DNA of 23,350 nt from a virus. The position numbers and the translations under genes were made by a program. The stretch is taken from positions 1 to 23,350 of the IMG/VR virus record IMGVR_UViG_3300042870_001718. One strand, 5' to 3'. Below the pieces are notes generated by a model. It worked only from the letters and a program-made list of their open reading frames with translations, ran no database searches and had not been told where the DNA came from. The first letter of the stretch is position 1; every line of letters starts with the position of its first letter. Positions 7,952-14,283 of the stretch are shown piece after piece.

Positions 7952-8866
7952 ATGGGATTTTGGGCAAACGCCGCAACAATGGCGCTGGATAAAGTGACCA
8001 AATCATTGTCCATGACTGGGCAATGGGGGTCGCTGCATCCTGACTTAATTGCGACGTTGACCCAATGTGATGTGGATGGCAAAACCACGGCAATGACTGG
8101 CACAAAAGACGAGGGCGGCATGTGTATGCCCGCTGAGGGCGCATACGGCATCTCAATTTCTGCGCCAGTTAAAGATGGCAACGTTGAGCATCAATTTAAC
8201 TGGGCAAGTCCGTTTGAAGCAATGAACCCAGAGGGTAAAAACCAGTCAATGATGGGGGCGTTGCAGTCGGGCATGATTCCAACCATGTTGCAGGCAGCGG
8301 CCAATATTTTACCGTCAACGGCGGCGGATGCGGCGGCTGACTCAGCGGCCAAAGCGCAGAAAGTATCGGACTTGATGGTGGGGCGTTCTGGCATTACAAA
8401 AATGAACTCACGGCAGGTTTTTAACGGCAATGCGCCCATAAAAATCAGTATGACTTTATTGTTTCGCGCCTACCAAGATCCGCAAAGTGAAGTGGTGAAT
8501 CCGTACATGGATTTGCTCAAAATGGCGTATCCCGAAGAGCTGGCAAACGATGCCCTGACGTGGCAATCCGAACATGCAGACTTACCGCCGCTTGAAAAAG
8601 CGGTTGGCGTACTCATGCCCTCAATTGCCCCTAAGTTCGTATCGTTTACGTACAAGGGTGAAACCTACGCGCCGATGGTGATTGAATCGGTGAGCAAGCC
8701 GCTGGACGCGCCGTACAGCACGATGGGTGAGTTGTTTTTGCAAATCCCTGTTGTGTTGGGGACGTTGAGTTCGTGGGATGCGCGGGATGTGGCAAAGATT
8801 CGCAGCAATGCAATGAACAGCTTGGTTGATGATGCGGTGGCTGGCGTTCAAAGCCTTTTTAAATAA
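7952..8866 (+). CDS. Putative baseplate / tail-tube cap protein
   Basis: A 304-residue protein without signal peptide or clear membrane segment. After a Gly/Met-rich N-terminus and an Ala-rich helix near 120-135, the folded part contains NGNAPIKISMTLLFRAYQDPQSEVVNPYMDLLKMAYPEE and, near the C-terminus, VIESVSKPLDAPYSTMGELFLQIPVVLGTLSSWD. The strand-turn pattern and the final IPVVLGTL-type strand resemble baseplate and tube-cap proteins of contractile phages (gp48/gp54-like), but I cannot prove the family. It is tightly packed with its neighbours (start one base after the EF-hand gene stop; the tail tube gene follows 30 bases later), which supports a tail role. Confidence 0.5.
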   Translation: MGFWANAATMALDKVTKSLSMTGQWGSLHPDLIATLTQCDVDGKTTAMTGTKDEGGMCMPAEGAYGISISAPVKDGNVEHQFNWASPFEAMNPEGKNQSMMGALQSGMIPTMLQAAANILPSTAADAAADSAAKAQKVSDLMVGRSGITKMNSRQVFNGNAPIKISMTLLFRAYQDPQSEVVNPYMDLLKMAYPEELANDALTWQSEHADLPPLEKAVGVLMPSIAPKFVSFTYKGETYAPMVIESVSKPLDAPYSTMGELFLQIPVVLGTLSSWDARDVAKIRSNAMNSLVDDAVAGVQSLFK

Positions 8867-8896
8867 GCAAGAATTTAAACAAAATGGAGTACAAAA

Positions 8897-9385
8897 ATGT
8901 TAAATGTCCTAGAGCAATACAAGATGTTTCAAGGCGCGGTGGCGCTGGGTGAGATTGCGATTTCGTCCGAATACGTCATGATTCCTGACGATTATCCCGA
9001 AATGCAGTTGCTGGTTAAGCAGTTCAATATACCTTACACCAACCCTGAAGACGTGATTGAAGTGCCAATGGTTGGCGGGCAAACCTCGCACACGCCACAG
9101 ATTTCAAAAACTGACTTTAAAGGCGCGATTGCATTTAAAGAAACGGTTGCAGGGCATGTGAAAAAGTTTTTAGAGCAAGTGGGCGCAGAACGCACGGTGA
9201 GCCAGCGCTCATACTTTGATTTCACGATTTACCAAGGCACGCCTGAAAATCACACGAACAAATGGCATTGTAAGCACGCCTGCTTGTTTGGGTTTGAGCC
9301 GCTCGAAGTTGACTTTGAAAGCCGTGGGCAGTTGTCAATTTTGACTGGGCAAATTGCGTACCATTACTTCCCCGGCGTTGAATAA
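8897..9385 (+). CDS. Tail tube protein
   Basis: A 162-residue protein with the size and beta-rich composition of contractile-tail tube subunits, which stack inside the sheath. Suggestive segments are an N-terminal strand set, IPYTNPEDVIEVPMVGGQTSH, the central helix GHVKKFLEQVGAERT, YFDFTIYQGTPENHTNKWHCKHACLFGFEPLEVDFESRG and the closing SILTGQIAYHYFPGVE. The last piece (strand ending YHYFPG) is one I associate with gp19-like tubes. The ATG at 8897 follows ATGGAG. Downstream of the sheath in the same operon, as expected. It could instead be a second tube-fold protein, because the gene at 9830 also looks tube-like. Confidence 0.6.
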   Translation: MLNVLEQYKMFQGAVALGEIAISSEYVMIPDDYPEMQLLVKQFNIPYTNPEDVIEVPMVGGQTSHTPQISKTDFKGAIAFKETVAGHVKKFLEQVGAERTVSQRSYFDFTIYQGTPENHTNKWHCKHACLFGFEPLEVDFESRGQLSILTGQIAYHYFPGVE

Positions 9386-9396
9386 GGTTGCACACC

Positions 9397-9789
9397 ATGA
9401 CCTTGACTGAGCTGGCAAGCGAGTACTTAGAAAGCCGCGTCACCTCGCTACTTGATGTGGCGGGCGTGACTGGGTTTTTTATTGAGGCGGCCAAAGAGTA
9501 CGGCGGCTGGGCGCAGTTTGAGGCGCACAAAAACCTTGACGAGGCGCAAGGTGATGTGTTGCCAGCCATTGATGGCGCGTTTCAAATCACGCTGTCTGAG
9601 TGGGCCGTTATCAAGCCGCTGGCGTATTTGTTTTGTGAAAAAGAAACCGCGCTGATTCATGAACTGAGCCGCGTTGCCTCGCATGAAGCGGCGGGGCGTG
9701 CGTCCAGCGAGATTGAGGGCGATATTAGTAATTTTCGCAATGAGTATTTTCGGCAATGGGCGTTTAGCTACCCATGCAGCTCAATCTAA
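9397..9789 (+). CDS. Conserved small virion-operon protein, function unknown
   Basis: A 130-residue, mostly helical protein. The ATG at 9397 with AAGG nine bases upstream is preferred over the in-frame TTG at 9388. Most of the sequence is helix, and the segment LSEWAVIKPLAYLFCEKETALIHELSRVASHEAAGRASSEIEGDIS resembles a motif I recall in virion-operon proteins of other myoviruses (EWALIRPL..LY.E.E...ALEA.R...GR...E...DI). Its position between two tube-like genes suggests a neck, tail-completion or assembly role. No enzyme motif or membrane segment is seen. Confidence 0.55.
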   Translation: MTLTELASEYLESRVTSLLDVAGVTGFFIEAAKEYGGWAQFEAHKNLDEAQGDVLPAIDGAFQITLSEWAVIKPLAYLFCEKETALIHELSRVASHEAAGRASSEIEGDISNFRNEYFRQWAFSYPCSSI

Positions 9790-9829
9790 GCAACCCAATC
9801 AATTCAATCAACCTGAAACGGACTAAGTT

Positions 9830-10675
9830 ATGTCGATTTATTCACCCGTATCAAGCGCCACCAATGCCTTAATGAGCGTTGGTGGCTCTATTTTGGGCGG
9901 CGTTGCAGGCAAGCTGGGCGCAGGCTTTGGCAGCAGCTTTGGTGGCAGATTGGGCGCAGCGGCGGTGAGCGCGGCAACCCATGCGGTGTCACGGCGCGTT
10001 GCGGGCGTGATTCAACCAATGGCAAACAAGGTTGATTCGTGGATTAACAAGCAGTACAACAAAATGATGGGCAAGGTTGGACTGAACATCTTTAGCGAAG
10101 ATGTGGATTATGCCGATGGTGCGTTAAACGTGGCAGGTGGCATGGCGTTTAAAGACATGTGGGAGATTGTGCAGGCAACCGATGCTTACACGCTGTCACG
10201 CAAAAACTTCTATGTGCTTGAAATCAGTGATAGAAGCTATCAATCGCCCACCGCCAAGGATGGCAAATACAGTTTGTTTCACCTCCTCACAACCAACCTG
10301 TCGTTCAGCTCCGTCACCATTGGCGGCGAAGCGGTCCAACTCGGTTCGGTTGAGATTGACCACCTGCAATCATCTGCACGCACCGAAATGACGCTGTCTT
10401 GCTACGACGACGCGATGGGAACAATTAAAAACTGGGCAAAAGGGCGCGCCAACGCGACCGCTCCAAGCGATGGCACGTTTGGTATTCCATTTTTGTATCT
10501 GTTTGATGTCAAAGTGATTTTTGGCACAAACGTTGAAAACAGCGATTATTACAACGAAACGTTCACCATGCGTTTATCTGACTTAAGCCACGAGCTTGAC
10601 CGCTCAAGCCAAGCGCTTGAGGTGGTCTCGCTCAAATTCACCCAGTGGGATACCTGTATGCCTGCAATGTTTTAA
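9830..10675 (+). CDS. Tube-fold baseplate / tube-initiator-like protein
   Basis: A 281-residue protein. Residues 15-65 are Gly/Ala/Ser-rich and helical (GGSILGGVAGKLGAGFG...), followed by a short helix (KVDSWINKQYNKMMGKVG). The C-terminal 170 residues are a beta-rich, tail-tube-like domain: NFYVLEISDRS, FHLLTTNLSFSSVTIGGEAVQLGSVEIDHL, RTEMTLSCYDDAMGTIKNWA, NETFTMRLSDLSHELDRSSQALEVVSLKFTQWDTC. A tube fold behind an extra N-terminal region is how tube initiators of T4-like baseplates are built, so that role is proposed, with a second tube protein as alternative. No strong ribosome site is visible before the ATG at 9830 (AACGGACTAAGTT). Confidence 0.5.
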   Translation: MSIYSPVSSATNALMSVGGSILGGVAGKLGAGFGSSFGGRLGAAAVSAATHAVSRRVAGVIQPMANKVDSWINKQYNKMMGKVGLNIFSEDVDYADGALNVAGGMAFKDMWEIVQATDAYTLSRKNFYVLEISDRSYQSPTAKDGKYSLFHLLTTNLSFSSVTIGGEAVQLGSVEIDHLQSSARTEMTLSCYDDAMGTIKNWAKGRANATAPSDGTFGIPFLYLFDVKVIFGTNVENSDYYNETFTMRLSDLSHELDRSSQALEVVSLKFTQWDTCMPAMF

Positions 10676-10729
10676 TCAAAACCAAGCCAATTTAAACCAA
10701 ACTGAAACTAACCACCAACCAAGGCAACC

Positions 10730-11440
10730 ATGTACTTTCCAAAATTCATCACAACGCGGCTTGAAGTGGAGCTGCAAGAGCTAAAAATCCGCGACATTAT
10801 CGCGCTGTGCGAAATCCCTGCCCACTTAAACGAGGCTGCGATTGGCGCAACGCTGGCGTGCATTGTCAAGTCAAGCAATCTGCCCATTGCGCAATTCACG
10901 CTGCAAGAGCGCTACGCCGTGATTTGTGCCTACGTCACCGCCAAAGAACAGGGCGACTGGATGGCATCAGACAATGGCAAATATTCACAGTTCGTAGGCG
11001 AGATTGACGCGCCGCCTGACGACTACGTGTTTGAGTTTGGCGGTGACACCTTGCGCGTTGTGCCGCTGACCTCCGAATACATTGAAGCGATGGAGCGCGT
11101 GATTTTGAGTGGCGCGGTTGGGGATAATCCAAGCTCAATGCTGTGGTTTATCGCCGCCGCTGCATCTCAGATTCGCGGCGTGGATGATGACGTTGGCAAT
11201 GCAGAAGAGCTTGTAAAAGCACGGTGTTTGCAATTGCAATCGCTAAGCGAGGAGCATTTTTTCGCGCTCATGGATCACTTTTCACGCGGCCTGTTGCACA
11301 TCAACCATTTGTTTAATACTTGGTACGCCGACGACGGCGTGATTGTCCTGCCTCAGGAGGTGGGCGCGGCCAACCCCGCACGATTTCGCTTTGATACCTG
11401 CCTCTCGCAAGGAGCGATTGAGGCTTTCGCAAAACGTTAA
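10730..11440 (+). CDS. Baseplate-hub assembly / tail-chaperone-like protein (upstream frame)
   Basis: A 236-residue protein beginning FPKFITTRLEVELQELKIRDIIALCEIP. It is helical, with FEFGGDTLRVVPLTSEYIEAMERVIL in the middle, a long helical stretch from about 135 to 195, and TWYADDGVIVLPQEVGAANPARFRFD near the end. The overall pattern resembles T4 gp26/gp51-type baseplate hub assembly proteins (T4_baseplate family), a weak recognition. The frame ends at the TAA at 11438-11440, while a second frame with good coding character overlaps and continues to 11663. Such overlapping pairs just before a tape measure gene are typical of tail assembly chaperones that use a frameshift. AAGG precedes the ATG at 10730. 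Confidence 0.45.
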   Translation: MYFPKFITTRLEVELQELKIRDIIALCEIPAHLNEAAIGATLACIVKSSNLPIAQFTLQERYAVICAYVTAKEQGDWMASDNGKYSQFVGEIDAPPDDYVFEFGGDTLRVVPLTSEYIEAMERVILSGAVGDNPSSMLWFIAAAASQIRGVDDDVGNAEELVKARCLQLQSLSEEHFFALMDHFSRGLLHINHLFNTWYADDGVIVLPQEVGAANPARFRFDTCLSQGAIEAFAKR

Positions 11441-11663
11441 AGAGCTGGCCGAAACCATTTGTATTGTGCGCGGCTTGGATTTGAGTCAATGCGAACAATT
11501 AACCGTGTCCCGTGCCGACGACTTTGTGGACGGCAAAGCATGGGCGGCGGCACAAAAGCGCGAAGAAGACCTAATCGCAGCGCAGTTTGACAGCATCAAA
11601 GCCACACTAAAAACAATGTCAGGTGGATTCAACGCCATTGTTAAAACGTTGGCGGGGCGGTAG
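11418..11663 (+). CDS. Downstream frame of the chaperone-like pair
   Basis: About 80 residues (LRLSQNVKELAETICIVRGLDLSQCEQL...) rich in helix, ending NAIVKTLAGR. The frame is +1 (equivalently -2) relative to the upstream gene and overlaps it by 23 bases from the TTG at 11418. The frame remains open further upstream to 11343, but that part translates to Arg/Pro-rich nonsense antagonistic to the upstream gene. Two ways to make it: initiation at TTG 11418 behind AAGGAG (11409-11414, a short 3-base spacer), or a programmed frameshift near the upstream stop, giving a fused protein of about 315 residues. No classical slippery heptamer is seen. Function is inferred only from position. Confidence 0.5.
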   Translation: MRLSQNVKELAETICIVRGLDLSQCEQLTVSRADDFVDGKAWAAAQKREEDLIAAQFDSIKATLKTMSGGFNAIVKTLAGR

Positions 11664-11681
11664 AATGCTCACCCCAATTCA

Positions 11682-11728
11682 CCACGGCGCGGACATAACC
11701 ACGGTTATTCACAACAGCCGCGCCGTGG
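11682..11728. other. Long GC-rich hairpin between virion operons
   Basis: CCACGGCGCGG (11682-11692) and CCGCGCCGTGG (11718-11728) are perfect 11-base inverted arms. Inside, ATAACC (11695-11700) and GGTTAT (11703-11708) form a second nested dyad. A short TTTT follows 4 bases later (11733-11736), too far and weak for a standard terminator, though it could still end the upstream transcript. It sits 19 bases after the chaperone-pair stop and 36 bases before late promoter B. It might also be a protein-binding or packaging signal (inference). Confidence 0.6.
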
Positions 11729-11764
11729 CGGATGTTTTGGGGGTTTGGTTTGCTCGCACAAACA

Positions 11765-11803
11765 GGAACGCCGCCCAAGCACCCGCCAATTTCACCGCAT
11801 AAT
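11765..11803 (+). promoter_or_regulatory. Candidate late promoter B (portal operon)
   Basis: GGAACG (11765-11770), 27 bases, CATAAT (11798-11803). Same spacing as sites A, C and D. Predicted start near 11810, leaving about 20 bases before the portal ATG at 11830. The 14-base core AACAGGAACGCCGC is shared with site A. Confidence 0.55.
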
Positions 11804-11829
11804 TAACCCACTTAAAATTGGGTCAAATT

Positions 11830-13362
11830 ATGCCAACACTCTCTTCAATCCTTGACTCCAAAGGTCAACCCATCTCATACCCCAGCGCCGCTGAAATTCA
11901 GTCCGCTGGGTATTCGTCCAATACGGGCATTGATTCCGTATCCATCTCGCAGGTGCTTGCGTCGTTTGAGATGCCAAACCGTGCGCGTTGGGAAGTTTAT
12001 AAACAATACTTGTTCATGATGAGCGACCCGATTATTTCAGCGGCGCTCAATTTGCACGTGACCCAGTCATTGGGTGGACACGAAACCACGGGTGAGGTGA
12101 TTTTTATTGAGGCCAAGCCAACGGCGGATGCAAAAGAGAAAAAAATTGTGACCGAAATCAACGCGACGCTGGCCAGTAAAATCAACAACATCGCGTACCA
12201 CATGGGCTTTATGGGTACGGGCATGGGCGATGCGTATGCGCGTCTCTATGGCAAAAAAGGCGTTGGGATTACCAATATTGACACGTCCGAGTTCTATTTG
12301 CCGCCGTTGGTGCAGGCGTTTGAAAAGGGCGGTCAAACCGTGGGTTATGAAGTGAGCGTGGACAACCGCGATTTAATCCCGCTCACGGTGATGCAGATTG
12401 CACGGCTCAAAATGCCGCGCATGTTGTTTGTGCCGCAACCGCGCGCGCAGTACAACCATTGGAAACAGGCGGTGGCCGAAGATGATTTTGACGCGCTGCC
12501 CAATCTGCCTGCGCTGGTGGGCGGCTCGTTTTTAGAATCCGCTGAAAAGCCATTTTTCTTGTTGCAGGCGGCATTAACTGGGTTGAGTTCGAGCCGTATT
12601 TTGGATTCGGTGCGTGAGTCGATGTTTGGCGTGAACATGCAAGACATGACGACTGACCAGCAAAAGGAGTTTTTTACCCGCGTCTCAACCATGCTGACCA
12701 ACTCGAAGAAGCGAACCGCTGACGCAATCAAAAACCGTGAACCCGTGGTTGAAAAGGTATTTCACCTTATTCCAACTTGGCGCGAAAAGCAGCTGTATTC
12801 GATTGATCAAGGCGGCTCAACATCGGGCAGCGGCAATGCCCAAAGCTACAGCACCGAGGACGTGATGTTTTATGCAAAGCTCCTCGCAGGCGCATTGGGG
12901 CTGGATTTGTCGATGCTTGGATTTTCTGAAATTTTATCGGGCGGTTTGGGCGATGGCGGATTTTTCCGCGTGTCCGCGCAGTCCGCGCACCGTGCGCGCA
13001 TGCTGCGCCAAGCCATGACGGGTTTTGTGAACCACGTGATTGACGTGCATTGTCAATACAAATACGGCGGCGTGTATGCCGAAGCTGACCGCCCGTACAC
13101 CGTGAATTTTGTGGGTTCAAGCACCGCGCAAGACCGCGAGCAGCAAGAAGTGCAAGAGCGCAAGATGATGTCCACCGCCACGATGGTGCAGGTGATGCAG
13201 CAAATGAAAGACTTGGGTTTAAAGCCTGAGATTGCCACGCACCTGTTTAAAGAGCAAATGGCAATGGACGAAGACGATGCGGCGCTGTACGGCGGCATGT
13301 TCACAGGTGAGCCAGCCGCAGATGGTGTTGAGGGTGCGCCTGATGCCGCACAAGATGAATAA
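11830..13362 (+). CDS. Portal protein
   Basis: A 510-residue protein, the size of a myovirus portal, forming the dodecameric DNA channel at one capsid vertex. Typical features: an N-terminal region around EMPNRARWEVYKQYLFMMSDPIISAALNLHV (the 'state of the cell, non-adjacent samples' helix of portals), MGTGMGDAYARLYG, a central wing, helical stem region with RESMFGVN and PVVEKVFHLIPTW, then LAGALGLDLSMLGFSE..GGLGDGGFFRVSAQSAHRARMLRQAM, which I associate with gp20-like portals. The C-terminus is acidic. A TTG at 11818 is in frame, but the ATG at 11830 fits the leader length seen at the other late promoters; its ribosome site is weak. It is followed by the protease-scaffold gene, the usual partner. 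Confidence 0.75.
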   Translation: MPTLSSILDSKGQPISYPSAAEIQSAGYSSNTGIDSVSISQVLASFEMPNRARWEVYKQYLFMMSDPIISAALNLHVTQSLGGHETTGEVIFIEAKPTADAKEKKIVTEINATLASKINNIAYHMGFMGTGMGDAYARLYGKKGVGITNIDTSEFYLPPLVQAFEKGGQTVGYEVSVDNRDLIPLTVMQIARLKMPRMLFVPQPRAQYNHWKQAVAEDDFDALPNLPALVGGSFLESAEKPFFLLQAALTGLSSSRILDSVRESMFGVNMQDMTTDQQKEFFTRVSTMLTNSKKRTADAIKNREPVVEKVFHLIPTWREKQLYSIDQGGSTSGSGNAQSYSTEDVMFYAKLLAGALGLDLSMLGFSEILSGGLGDGGFFRVSAQSAHRARMLRQAMTGFVNHVIDVHCQYKYGGVYAEADRPYTVNFVGSSTAQDREQQEVQERKMMSTATMVQVMQQMKDLGLKPEIATHLFKEQMAMDEDDAALYGGMFTGEPAADGVEGAPDAAQDE

Positions 13363-13387
13363 ATCAGATTAATCAAGGAGAAACAAT

Positions 13388-14233
13388 ATGGGCATGAAAA
13401 CAGACATTATTACGTACAACGTCACCGAATTGGGGCGCTCATTTAGCGGCCAAAAACGCGCATTTAACGTAGAAGCGTTCACGCGGCTGGTCAACGGTGA
13501 AAAAGTACAAGAAGCGGTGCGCAACGGCGATATGGTCGGCTATTTGGGACACGACATCCGCCGCAATTTTGGTCTGCGCCCGCCCGAAGTCACAATGGAC
13601 AACGGCAAAATCGTGCCAATCGAACCCGCCTTCACCACATGTTACATAAAGGCCTATCCTGACGGTCGCGTGGAGCATCAAGAACGGTTTCTTGACACGC
13701 CGCTGGGTAAAGTGGCGCAAGACTGGTATATGTCAAAAACGGGCGGGTTCTCGTCGGTTGTTGCGCCTGACGAGCGCAACCCGTCTGATTTTCTTGGCTT
13801 TGACTACGTGCGCAGCCCAAATTTTAACGCCAACCGTGGCTACACAATGGACAGCGCACACGGCTGGGACACATTGACCAACAAGCAAAAAATCACAATC
13901 CTTGAGGACATGAACCTCGAGAAAGCGGCGGTATTTGACGCAATGATGCAATCAATGGGCAACTTGAGCGGCGCGGTCAATCACTCAGCCATGCAAGCGA
14001 ATCAACTACTGGCCGAACTGGCCACAATGGACGCAAACGCCCGCGAGCTTGAGCTGCAATTGCGCGATGCGCGCGCAGAATTGGCACAACACGAGCCGAA
14101 GTTTGAGCCAATGATGCGCTTGTCGGTGGGCGAGGCAAACTGGCTTCAAAGCTCTATTGCGAGCTTTGACTCAACCGAGCGCGCAGCGCCCAGCCAATAT
14201 GCTCCTCCAATGGATTTCACGCAGTTTTTATAA
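13388..14233 (+). CDS. Prohead maturation protease fused to scaffold
   Basis: A 281-residue protein with AAGGAG upstream of the ATG at 13388. The N-terminal 150 residues look like a phage prohead protease: AFNVEAFTRLVNGEKV, GYLGHDIRR with His55 as likely catalytic base, EPAFTTCYIKAYPDGRVEHQERFLDTPLGK, then KTGGFSSVV with Ser122/123 as candidate nucleophile, and FDYVRSPNFNANRGY. Residues about 200-235 are a heptad-rich helix (LLAELATMDANARELELQLRDARAELAQHE), as in internal scaffolds that are cut out during maturation. The protease would trim scaffold and capsid before DNA packaging. Which serine acts, and the third catalytic residue, are inferred only. Confidence 0.75.
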   Translation: MGMKTDIITYNVTELGRSFSGQKRAFNVEAFTRLVNGEKVQEAVRNGDMVGYLGHDIRRNFGLRPPEVTMDNGKIVPIEPAFTTCYIKAYPDGRVEHQERFLDTPLGKVAQDWYMSKTGGFSSVVAPDERNPSDFLGFDYVRSPNFNANRGYTMDSAHGWDTLTNKQKITILEDMNLEKAAVFDAMMQSMGNLSGAVNHSAMQANQLLAELATMDANARELELQLRDARAELAQHEPKFEPMMRLSVGEANWLQSSIASFDSTERAAPSQYAPPMDFTQFL

Positions 14234-14283
14234 AGCACGACTGATTTCCTGACTCCATCATTCTAAGATTCTAAAGGCAAACA

